A DNA stretch of 7,448 nucleotides. Origin: an uncultured Lachnospiraceae bacterium (lineage in GTDB: Bacteria; Bacillota_A; Clostridia; Lachnospirales; Lachnospiraceae). The notes under the pieces were generated by a model, which saw nothing but the letters and a program-made list of their open reading frames with translations, was not told the DNA's origin and did no database searches. The DNA lies in assembly GCA_946613735.1 (NCBI GenBank), contig CAMOFS010000068.1, positions 1-7,448 on the forward strand, given 5' to 3'. The position numbers were made by a program, and so were the translations under genes. This document shows positions 1 through 5,874 of the stretch, one piece after another (position 1 is the stretch's first letter; every line of letters starts with the position of its first letter).

Positions 1-81
1 TATTGCAAAGAAGTCAGAGGCAAAAAAGTAGAAGGCAGATAAAAAAGCAGCGGGGTCAAGGCCTAAAGGGGGCAAAATTTC

Positions 82-110
82 TTGATTTAGTAAGGAAAAG
101 AGTGTAAAAT
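82..110 (+). promoter_or_regulatory. Sigma-A promoter for yajC-LCP
   Basis: The -35 hexamer TTGATT (82-87) and the -10 hexamer TAAAAT (105-110) are separated by exactly 17 bp. This is a good match to the sigma-A/sigma-70 consensus. Transcription should start near 115-118, about 50 nt before the yajC start codon. No competing promoter is visible between here and the LCP gene, so this probably drives both genes. It is identified from sequence only. Confidence 0.7.
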
Positions 111-114
111 AGTA

Positions 115-141
115 GGGATGTTGTGGTAAAAGCAGCATCCC
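115..141 (+). promoter_or_regulatory. 5' leader stem-loop at the predicted transcript start
   Basis: GGGATGTTGT (115-124) pairs with GCAGCATCCC (132-141). This gives a 10-bp stem with two G-U pairs and a 7-nt loop. The stem begins at, or within a few bases of, the transcript start predicted from the promoter at 82-110, so the mRNA would start with a hairpin. No T-run follows, so it is not an intrinsic terminator. The yajC ribosome binding site lies 11 nt downstream and is not enclosed. A terminal hairpin of this kind can protect mRNA from 5' decay. That role is inferred. Confidence 0.5.
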
Positions 142-165
142 ATTACTATTTCAGGAGGAATTATT

Positions 166-501
166 ATGTATTTAGCAGCAGCAACAGGCGGCTCATCAGC
201 ATTGGGCGGCTTTGGCATGATTGCATGGCTGGTGGTGCTTTTTGTGTTCATGTATTTCTTTATGATACGTCCCCAGCAGCAGGAGAGTAAAAAGAAAAAA
301 GAGATGTTATCCACACTGGCGGTTGGAGATACTGTTCTTACATCCAGCGGTTTTTACGGAGTCATCATCGACATCCCCGACGAGACTACTGTCATCGTTG
401 AGTTCGGAAGCAACAGAAACTGCCGCATTCCCATGCAGACTGCAGCTATCGCGGAGGTTGAGAAGCCCGGCGAGGCAACAACTACCGAAGAAAAGAAATA
501 A
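166..501 (+). CDS. yajC: YajC, preprotein translocase accessory subunit
   Basis: This 111-aa protein has the YajC layout. A short Ala/Gly-rich N-terminus is followed by one membrane helix (about residues 17-34), then the family signature MIRPQQQ (33-39), a Lys-rich cytoplasmic stretch and a small soluble domain containing GDTVLTSSGFYGVI (54-67). The tail is charged and Thr/Glu/Lys-rich. YajC proteins are normally about 85-120 aa and associate with SecDF near the SecYEG translocon. Their exact role remains unclear. The ATG at 166 is fixed by AGGAGG at 153-158. The gene has its own sigma-A promoter and is followed 20 bp later by the LCP gene, so the two are probably cotranscribed. In many Clostridia yajC follows tgt. 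Only about 80 bp precede the promoter here, so that neighbour cannot be confirmed. Confidence 0.93.
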   Translation: MYLAAATGGSSALGGFGMIAWLVVLFVFMYFFMIRPQQQESKKKKEMLSTLAVGDTVLTSSGFYGVIIDIPDETTVIVEFGSNRNCRIPMQTAAIAEVEKPGEATTTEEKK

Positions 502-521
502 GATCATCGAGAAGGAAAGAT

Positions 522-2219
522 ATGGGGAAGCTTAAAAAACTGATCCCTGCCATCGTATGGGATATCCAGGTGGCGGCGGAGCTTATGATGGTATTTTTTG
601 TGGTCAGGCTGGATCTTTTGCCCGGCAGCTACGTTGTATTTTTGTTGGGCGGAGGCCTCTTGGCCGTTACGGTTCTGACCGGGTTTTTACTTCTAAAAAA
701 ACCTAAGCAGCATACAAAATATCTGACGGTACAGCAGATCATCGGTATGATCATAGCCGCCTTTGTGGTCATAGGCGGTATCGTGGCATCCTATATGGCC
801 TATCAGGCCAGGACAGCCATTGAGGTCATCGCCGAAGAGCCCGAGGTGGAGCAGGTCTTAGTGACACATATGGGTGTCTATGTCAAAAACGACAGCAACA
901 TCAATTCAGTCATGGACATCCCCGCCGAGGAGTACGGCTTTTTATCCATCTACAATGAGGAGTGGAATGCCAAGGCCAAGGAGTACATCGAGGATGAGCT
1001 TTTAGGTAAGCATGTAGAGGTGGAAGAAGTCGTTGAAGAGGAGCCGGAGCCCACTATATGGGAGGAGCTCTTTGGTAAAAAGGAAGAGGAGCCTGTGGAG
1101 GAGGTGCCGGAGCCAAGCATCAGCATTTCTACCAAGGATCTGGACTCCATCTTTACCATGGCAGATGAGCTCTATGCCGGCAGCACCAATGTCATCGTTA
1201 TGGATGACTCTTATGTCGAGGTGCTTTCGGATGTGGGTACCGCAGACGAAGAGGCAAAGACGGAGAATCCATACGCCAACTTTGCCACAGACACGAAAAA
1301 GATCCTTGATATTCCCATATATGCAGAGCCCTCGGAGGTGGTGGAAAAGGATATCACCTCGGATGCTTTTATAATCTATGTCAGTGGTTCGGATACACGT
1401 TCGTCCACCCTTTCCACTGCCAGGAGCGATGTCAATATCCTGGCTGTGGTCAATCCGGCGACACACCAGGTGTTGATGATCAATACACCTCGTGATACCT
1501 ATGTTAAAAACCCCGCCGGCGGCAATGCCATGGACAAGCTGACTCATTGCGGTATCTACGGCATCGAGAATTCCATGCAGGCTTTAGGACAGCTCTACGG
1601 CTGTGAGGTGGATCATTATGTACAGGTGAACTTCTCAGGCTTTGAGACCATTATAGACTCTCTGGGAGGCATCACCGTGGACAACGATATGTCCTTTAAG
1701 TCATGGAGATACGGCGGTACCTATTATTTCAATGAGGGACCCATAGAGCTCAATGGTGCTTCGGCCCAGGCATATGTCCGTGAGAGATATGCGGTGGCAG
1801 GAGGAGATGAGACCAGAGGTCGGCACCAGATGATGGTGATCGAGGCCATAATAAAAAAGGTGTCGGAGGATCCGACAGCCGTTTTAGCTAATTATTCGTC
1901 ACTGTTAAGCGCCCTTGAGGGGATGATAGCCACGGACTTTACCGCAGACGAGATTTCAGAGCTGGCCAAGCTGGAGCTTTCGGAGCTTGCCAGCTGGGAT
2001 GTCAAGACCTTTGCCATTTCGGGAGTTGGGGACTCAGCCCCCAACTACTCCATATCCGGGATGAACTCATACGTGATGCATCCCGACAGCGATGACGTTA
2101 CTCATGCTAAAAAGCTGATCTCCAAGGTCATGATGGGCGAGACTCTTTCAGATATTGATCTTGAAAAAGAGGTATCGACTGAAGAGTCTTCAGAACAAAG
2201 TACAGAAGGCACGTATTGA
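522..2219 (+). CDS. LCP (LytR-CpsA-Psr) family cell-wall glycopolymer ligase
   Basis: This 565-aa membrane-anchored protein begins with three likely membrane helices (about residues 7-30, 35-58 and 72-94), which would place the rest outside the cell. A variable region (about 100-280) contains an extremely acidic Glu/Pro segment (165-198). The LCP catalytic domain spans about 283-540. Family landmarks are SGSDTR (288-293), ARSDVN (300-305), TPRDTY (322-327), YVRERY (418-423) and the Arg-containing DETRGRHQ (429-436). These Arg and Asp residues bind the pyrophosphate of the polyprenyl-linked substrate. LCP enzymes transfer teichoic acid or other polysaccharides from undecaprenyl carriers to peptidoglycan; the substrate here is unknown. 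The C-terminal tail (about 548-565) is Ser/Glu/Thr-rich. The start at 522 follows GAAGGAAAG (511-519), 20 bp after yajC. The last 92 bp overlap folT on the opposite strand. No intrinsic terminator is visible after the stop. Confidence 0.9.
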   Translation: MGKLKKLIPAIVWDIQVAAELMMVFFVVRLDLLPGSYVVFLLGGGLLAVTVLTGFLLLKKPKQHTKYLTVQQIIGMIIAAFVVIGGIVASYMAYQARTAIEVIAEEPEVEQVLVTHMGVYVKNDSNINSVMDIPAEEYGFLSIYNEEWNAKAKEYIEDELLGKHVEVEEVVEEEPEPTIWEELFGKKEEEPVEEVPEPSISISTKDLDSIFTMADELYAGSTNVIVMDDSYVEVLSDVGTADEEAKTENPYANFATDTKKILDIPIYAEPSEVVEKDITSDAFIIYVSGSDTRSSTLSTARSDVNILAVVNPATHQVLMINTPRDTYVKNPAGGNAMDKLTHCGIYGIENSMQALGQLYGCEVDHYVQVNFSGFETIIDSLGGITVDNDMSFKSWRYGGTYYFNEGPIELNGASAQAYVRERYAVAGGDETRGRHQMMVIEAIIKKVSEDPTAVLANYSSLLSALEGMIATDFTADEISELAKLELSELASWDVKTFAISGVGDSAPNYSISGMNSYVMHPDSDDVTHAKKLISKVMMGETLSDIDLEKEVSTEESSEQSTEGTY

Positions 2220-2664
2220 TCGGGAACATCACTGCGGTGGCCGGCAGCTTTTCTGCAAGGACTACCCACAGTGGAGTTTTATAAAGGATCATACTGTTGA
2301 TGGGATTCAAAATGAGGCTTACTACTACCGTGTAGACCAGGCTGGTCATTATAACACGCGGTATGGTAAGCTTCTTTTTATAAAGCATGGCACCGAAGAT
2401 GATACCGGAAACCATGGTAGAGATGGTGTATCCGGGGAAGAAGGCGCCGGTGGGCTTTACGATATAGCCGGTGATGTCAGCCAAAAGTCCCACGAGGCCT
2501 CCGATGGCCGGCCCAAAGAGCATGCCTGAAGCGGCAATGGGTAAAAACTTGAAGCGGATCTGGATGAATTCATTGACCGGGACAGAAAAAAAACTGAGCA
2601 CGGTGGCAATGGCAACAAGAAGGGCTGCAGCTGTAAGAACTTTTACATCTTTTAATTGTGACAT
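2128..2664 (-). CDS. folT: FolT-type folate ECF transporter S component
   Basis: This 178-aa, very hydrophobic protein has about six membrane segments. It resembles the FolT family of ECF transporter substrate-binding subunits, with RFKFLPIAASGMLFGP (37-52), a GLVGLLADITGY stretch (56-67) and KPTGAFFPGYTIS (70-82). Family members are usually about 165-180 aa. FolT binds folate in the membrane and works with a shared energizing module (EcfT plus two ATPases). Those genes are not in this window, which is normal for group II ECF systems. The start is set by AAGGAGG (2672-2678 on the minus strand), 7 nt before the ATG. The upstream THF riboswitch strongly supports a folate substrate. The 3' end runs convergently into the LCP gene with 92 bp of coding overlap, so about the last 29 codons are antisense to LCP codons. 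Confidence 0.92.
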   Translation of the reverse strand: MSQLKDVKVLTAAALLVAIATVLSFFSVPVNEFIQIRFKFLPIAASGMLFGPAIGGLVGLLADITGYIVKPTGAFFPGYTISTMVSGIIFGAMLYKKKLTIPRVIMTSLVYTVVVSLILNPINSMILYKTPLWVVLAEKLPATAVMFPINTCLLYFVLKTLQSIPLFQDQYLKESRPS

Positions 2665-2671
2665 AATAAAA

Positions 2672-2723
2672 CCTCCTTATGCAGCTAACTACATAGGGAG
2701 GCATACTGCGCTTCGATATGTAG
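2672..2723 (-). promoter_or_regulatory. Candidate folT riboswitch expression platform (translational)
   Basis: Between the aptamer and the folT start codon several pairings compete. On the minus strand, GCCTCC (2697-2702) can pair with the ribosome binding site GGAGG (2672-2676) and hide it. CTACATA (2717-2723, touching the 3' edge of aptamer stem P1) can instead pair with TATGTAG (2689-2695), which lies in the loop of the sequestering hairpin. TATGC with GCATA offers a further alternative. There is no hairpin followed by a U-run, so control of translation initiation is more likely than attenuation. Which fold is the ON state is inferred, not shown. Confidence 0.5.
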
Positions 2724-2846
2724 CAGCGGGATGCGGTCCCATCATCGCAAGCAGCTGTCCTTTTGCATGTGCGGCAGCCTGTGGCTCTTCGTCAAAGTAT
2801 CAACTCCCTGTATACTAAGCACTTAACGCGATGAAACCTACTCTGC
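2723..2846 (-). ncRNA. Tetrahydrofolate (THF) riboswitch aptamer
   Basis: The minus strand carries the recognisable THF riboswitch sequence. It opens with GCAGAGTAGG (2837-2846) and has the conserved CGCGTTAAGTG (2820-2830), then GACGAAG and a GCATCCCGCTGC close (2723-2734). P1 is GCAG with CTGC. P2 is GGTTTCATCG with TGATGGGACC, ten continuous pairs including G-U. A GGGA in loop L3 can form the expected pseudoknot with TCCC of the 3' junction. At 124 nt it is slightly longer than typical members of about 90-110 nt. It lies directly upstream of folT, the most common target of this class. Reduced folates should bind and lower FolT expression. Assignment is by motif recall; a covariance-model search was not run. 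Confidence 0.9.
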
Positions 2847-2861
2847 GTATTCCAAGGATTG

Positions 2862-2890
2862 ATTATATATAATAAGGGGATGAGTGTCAA
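2862..2890 (-). promoter_or_regulatory. Consensus sigma-A promoter for the folT riboswitch transcript
   Basis: On the minus strand a perfect TTGACA (2885-2890) and a perfect TATAAT (2862-2867) are separated by exactly 17 bp. Transcription should begin near 2854-2856, about 10 nt before the THF aptamer. The -10 lies in the palindrome ATTATATATAAT (2862-2873), so a TATAAT is also readable on the plus strand. The -35 overlaps the start codon of the divergent VanZ-like gene. Confidence 0.85.
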
Positions 2891-3480
2891 TGAGAATAAG
2901 AAACCGGATATTTATGGTGTTGGCTGTGATATGGATGGGTGTGATCTTTCTCCAGTCCGCCAAGGTGGCTGATGATTCTGCGGCGGAAAGTGGAGGGCTC
3001 ATATTATTCATAGGTGAGCATTTTGTGCCGGGCTTTGAAGAGTGGCCGGCGGACAGGCAGCAGGCTTTTGTGGAAAGCTATGACCACCCGGTGAGAAAGG
3101 GCGCCCACATGGCGGAGTATGCGCTTCTTAGCATGCTGCTGGTGGGGGCAATGTATGGGGCGGGATCCCGGGCTGTGGGGGATACTCCTCGGACTGTGGG
3201 GAATGTATCCCGGGCTGTGGGGGATGTATCCCGTGCCTCGGGATCGCCCTCGGATCGCTGTGTTTTCGCTATTTCATGGCTTATTGCAACTGTATATGCA
3301 GTTACGGATGAATTTCACCAGACCTTTGTGCCGGGCAGGAGCGGCGAAGCCCGCGATGTATGCTTTGATTCCGCCGGTGCTCTGATAGGGGTTTTTCTTG
3401 CTATTAGCATTATATTTGTGATAAAATCTATTTTTAAGGATGGCAGCGATAGAAGAGATTCTTCGCTGCGCTCAGAATGA
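2890..3480 (+). CDS. VanZ-like family membrane protein
   Basis: This 196-aa protein has about four membrane segments (roughly 7-23, 76-90, 125-140 and 162-180). VanZ-family landmarks are the FLQSAK stretch after helix 1 (20-25), RKGAHMAEYALL (69-80) and VTDEFHQTFVPGRSGEARDV (138-157), followed by D160 and a Gly-rich final helix. VanZ gives low-level teicoplanin resistance in enterococci. The role of chromosomal homologues like this one is mostly unknown, so resistance should not be assumed. ATG 2890 is preferred, 10 nt after AAGGGG. An in-frame GTG at 2884 would add two residues. Two oddities stand out. Residues 94-121 are four heptads from a 21-bp DNA repeat, in the loop between helices 2 and 3. 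The last residues (from about 186) are encoded by a hairpin and an interspersed repeat that also supplies the stop codon. The gene lies 37 bp upstream of rel. Confidence 0.85.
   Translation: MRIRNRIFMVLAVIWMGVIFLQSAKVADDSAAESGGLILFIGEHFVPGFEEWPADRQQAFVESYDHPVRKGAHMAEYALLSMLLVGAMYGAGSRAVGDTPRTVGNVSRAVGDVSRASGSPSDRCVFAISWLIATVYAVTDEFHQTFVPGRSGEARDVCFDSAGALIGVFLAISIIFVIKSIFKDGSDRRDSSLRSE
3169..3252 (+). repeat. In-frame 21-bp minisatellite, four units, inside the VanZ-like gene
   Basis: Four consecutive 21-bp units (3169-3189, 3190-3210, 3211-3231, 3232-3252) begin CGGGCTGTGGGGGAT or close variants. The third unit matches the first and second closely. The fourth has diverged after CGTGCCTCGGG. 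They translate as RAVGDTP, RTVGNVS, RAVGDVS and RASGSPS. Because the unit is a multiple of three, copy changes would keep the frame. The DNA just before (about 3148-3168) looks like a decayed extra unit. Confidence 0.85.
3398..3427 (+). promoter_or_regulatory. Possible internal promoter for rel, within the VanZ-like gene
   Basis: TTGCTA (3398-3403) lies 18 bp upstream of TAAAAT (3422-3427). The -10 is preceded by TG one base away (TGATAAAAT), an extended -10 arrangement. Transcription would start near 3433 and give a leader of about 85 nt containing the hairpin at 3443-3469. The local DNA is AT-rich because it encodes a membrane helix, so a chance match is possible. Confidence 0.4.
3443..3469 (+). 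other. Strong hairpin at the 3' end of the VanZ-like gene
   Basis: GCAGCGA (3443-3449) pairs with TCGCTGC (3463-3469), and AGAA (3451-3454) pairs with TTCT (3459-3462). There is one bulged T (3450) and a GAGA tetraloop of the stable GNRA type. No T-run follows, so it is not a canonical terminator. It overlaps the interspersed repeat at 3458-3482 and is mutually exclusive with that repeat's own hairpin. It lies upstream of rel and could shape expression of rel or processing of the transcript. Confidence 0.55.
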
Positions 3481-3482
3481 CA
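3458..3482 (+). repeat. Interspersed hairpin repeat, copy 1, forming the VanZ gene 3' end
   Basis: This 25-bp unit contains the core TTCGCTGCGCTCAG and ends in ATGACA. It matches 23 of 25 positions of the unit at 6516-6540. Its ends ATTCT (3458-3462) and AGAAT (3474-3478) pair to form a small hairpin. It is read as the C-terminal codons of the VanZ-like protein (ending SSLRSE), and its TGA at 3478-3480 is the stop codon. This suggests the repeat inserted into, and replaced, the original gene end. Confidence 0.7.
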
Positions 3483-3517
3483 ACCGGTAAGGAATGTTAG
3501 AGGAAAGGAGGTTGGCG

Positions 3518-5836
3518 ATGGCTGATATCACATCACAGGAATTTGAACGCTTAGAGGCTGATATAAGCCGTCCTAATCGCGGTATCGTATCCACCAAGGA
3601 TTTTACTGGCCCTTCTGAGCTGTATTCACGTCTGATAGAGAGCATCAAACAATACCATCCCAGTGAGGATCTGTCCATGATAGAGCGGGCCTATCGGCTT
3701 GCTGATGAAGCCCATAACGGGCAGGTGCGAAAGTCCGGTGAGCCCTATATCATCCACCCCTTGTGTGTGGCACTGATCCTGGCTGATCTGGAGATGGATA
3801 AGGAGACCATAGTAGCCGGTCTTTTGCATGATGTGGCAGAGGATACGGTGATGACCATAGAGGAGATAGGCGAGAACTTTTCCCAGGAGGTGGCACTTTT
3901 GGTTGACGGTGTCACCAAGCTGGGACAGCTGTCATATGATGCGGACAAGGTTGAGGTCCAGGCTGAGAATCTGCGCAAGATGTTTTTGGCCATGGCCAAG
4001 GATATCCGTGTCATCATCATCAAGCTGGCTGACCGTCTCCATAACATGCGCACGTTAAAATATATGACCGAGGCCAAGCAGAACGAAAAGGCCAGAGAGA
4101 CGATGGAGATCTATGCTCCCCTGGCACAGCGTCTCGGTATCAGCAAGGTCAAGATAGAGCTGGAGGATCTGGCTCTTAAGTACCTTAAGCCCGATGAGTA
4201 TTATGATCTGGTGGAAAAGATAGCCACCAGGAAAAAGGACAGGGACGATTATGTACAGTCCCTTGTACAGGAGGTACGCTCCCATATCGAAGAGGCCGGC
4301 ATCAAGGCAGAGATCTACGGCCGTTCAAAGCATTTCTTTTCCATTTATAAAAAGATGGTCAACCAGAAAAAGACCCTTGACCAGATATACGATCTTTTTG
4401 CCATCAGGATCATTGTCAATGATGTTAAGGACTGCTATGCTGCCCTGGGCGTGATCCATGAGATGTACACCCCCATTCCGGGGCGTTTCAAGGATTACAT
4501 CGCCATGCCCAAGCCCAACATGTACCAGTCATTGCATACCACTCTCATAGGTCCCTCCGGCACACCCTTTGAGATTCAGATACGTACCTATGAGATGCAC
4601 CGCACCTCCGAGTACGGTATCGCCGCCCACTGGAAATACAAGGAGAGCGGCAAGGATGCCAAAAACGTGGAGGATGCTGAGGAGGAGAAGCTGTCGTGGC
4701 TTAGACAGATCCTGGAGTGGCAGCAGGACATGAGCGACAACAAGGAATTTGTAAGTCTCCTAAAGAGCGATCTGAATCTTTTTTCCGATACGGTTTTCTG
4801 CTTTACTCCCACGGGAGATGTGAAGAACCTGCCTACGGGCTCCACCCCCATAGACTTTGCCTACAGCATACATTCCGCCGTAGGTAACAAGATGGTGGGA
4901 GCCAAGGTGAACGGCCTTTTGGTGCCTATCACCTATACCATTCAAAACGGTGACCGTATCGAGATCATTACCTCGCAAAACAGCCGTGGTCCCAGCCGGG
5001 ACTGGCTGGGTATTGTTAAGTCCACCCAGGCCAGGAACAAGATCAATCAGTGGTTCAGGTCTGTCAGCAAGGAAGAAAATGTGGCACGGGGCAGAGAGCT
5101 TTTGGCTGAGTCTGCCAAGTCCAAGAACCTTTCCCTGGAGGCCATCTGCAAGCCCAAGTATCAGGAGAAGATCATGCGCCGTTACGGCTTCCATGACTGG
5201 GATTCCGTGCTTGCAGCCATCGGACAGGGTAGCCTTAAGGAAGGACAGGTCATCAACCGTCTCTATGATGCATATCTGGTGGTGCATCCCCTGGTGCGCA
5301 CCGACGAGGATATACTGGCAGAGCATGCCACTGCGGAGTACTCCAAGCATAACGACAGTGTACCCCGTTCCAAAAATGGCATCATAGTCCGCGGACTTCA
5401 CGACGTATCCGTAAGGTTTTCAAAATGCTGTTCGCCGGTGCCCGGGGACGAGATCGTGGGCTTTGTGACCCGCGGACGCGGAGTGTCCATTCATCGTACC
5501 GACTGCATCAATATTATGAACCTCCAGGAGATAGAGCGGGTGCGTCTCATCGACGCAGAGTGGCAGCCGGAGTATCTCAAGGAGCATGAAAATGACCTTT
5601 TCATCGCTGATATCAGGATCTTTGGCCACAACCGCACAGGGCTTTTGGTGGATATTACCAAGATATTTACGGAGAAGAATATTGACATCTCCTCCATCCA
5701 TTCCCAGGTTTCCAAGCAGGATGTGGCTACAGTAGAAATCTCCTTTGGAGTCCGGGGCAAGGCGGAGCTGTCATCATTGGTGGACCGCGTCCGCTCCATC
5801 GAGGGGATCATAGATATAGAGCGCACTACAGGATGA
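3518..5836 (+). CDS. relA: Bifunctional (p)ppGpp synthetase/hydrolase (Rel/SpoT-type)
   Basis: This 772-aa long RelA/SpoT homologue is full length for the family. In order, it has an HD hydrolase domain (about 50-200; H66, H80, HDVAED at 104-109, LADRLHNMRT at 170-179), the synthetase domain (about 225-370; YGRSKHFFSIYKKM at 267-280, RFKDYIAMPKPNMYQSLHTT at 323-342, a Q-R-containing FEIQIRT stretch), a TGS domain (about 425-486), a conserved Cys/His module (CC at 637-638, H659, C663) and a C-terminal ACT domain (about 694-772). Intact HDxxED and an RxKD rather than ExDD motif indicate that it both makes and degrades (p)ppGpp, as in the single Rel of most Gram-positives. ATG 3518 is chosen because AAAGGAGG (3504-3511) sits 6 nt before it. 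An in-frame ATG at 3494 has poor spacing and would include that binding site in its coding region. Confidence 0.96.
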   Translation: MADITSQEFERLEADISRPNRGIVSTKDFTGPSELYSRLIESIKQYHPSEDLSMIERAYRLADEAHNGQVRKSGEPYIIHPLCVALILADLEMDKETIVAGLLHDVAEDTVMTIEEIGENFSQEVALLVDGVTKLGQLSYDADKVEVQAENLRKMFLAMAKDIRVIIIKLADRLHNMRTLKYMTEAKQNEKARETMEIYAPLAQRLGISKVKIELEDLALKYLKPDEYYDLVEKIATRKKDRDDYVQSLVQEVRSHIEEAGIKAEIYGRSKHFFSIYKKMVNQKKTLDQIYDLFAIRIIVNDVKDCYAALGVIHEMYTPIPGRFKDYIAMPKPNMYQSLHTTLIGPSGTPFEIQIRTYEMHRTSEYGIAAHWKYKESGKDAKNVEDAEEEKLSWLRQILEWQQDMSDNKEFVSLLKSDLNLFSDTVFCFTPTGDVKNLPTGSTPIDFAYSIHSAVGNKMVGAKVNGLLVPITYTIQNGDRIEIITSQNSRGPSRDWLGIVKSTQARNKINQWFRSVSKEENVARGRELLAESAKSKNLSLEAICKPKYQEKIMRRYGFHDWDSVLAAIGQGSLKEGQVINRLYDAYLVVHPLVRTDEDILAEHATAEYSKHNDSVPRSKNGIIVRGLHDVSVRFSKCCSPVPGDEIVGFVTRGRGVSIHRTDCINIMNLQEIERVRLIDAEWQPEYLKEHENDLFIADIRIFGHNRTGLLVDITKIFTEKNIDISSIHSQVSKQDVATVEISFGVRGKAELSSLVDRVRSIEGIIDIERTTG

Positions 5837-5874
5837 CGTTCGCGAAAATGCCATTAATCTTTTAGGAGAGGATT

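Noticed and set aside
1..42. Possible C-terminal tail of an upstream gene (such as tgt)
   Set aside because: Frame 1 stays open to a TAA at 40-42 and frame 2 to a TAG at 29-31. Both are short and Lys-rich with no recognisable motif, so neither frame nor product can be chosen.
2155..2529. Plus-strand open frames across the folT region (also 2471-2818)
   Set aside because: They are antisense to a clear membrane transporter gene and its riboswitch. They have no family resemblance and no good ribosome binding site.
2880..2972. 30-codon frame from the ATG at 2880
   Set aside because: It is out of frame with the VanZ-like gene, and the AAGGGG sequence abuts its start codon. The VanZ frame has clear family motifs.
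3443..3469. Intrinsic terminator between the VanZ-like gene and rel
   Set aside because: The stem is strong, but no T-run follows it; the next bases are GCTCAGAATGACA.
2884..3480. Calling the VanZ-like gene a glycopeptide resistance determinant
   Set aside because: Family membership alone does not show resistance, and no vanA-type genes are nearby.
3494..3517. Longer Rel start at ATG 3494
   Set aside because: Its upstream AAGG is too close to the start codon. The strong AAAGGAGG at 3504-3511 is placed for ATG 3518.
5829..5838. Another copy of the repeat at the end of rel (CAGGATGAC)
   Set aside because: Only about nine bases match and they fall in conserved ACT-domain end codons. There is no hairpin partner.
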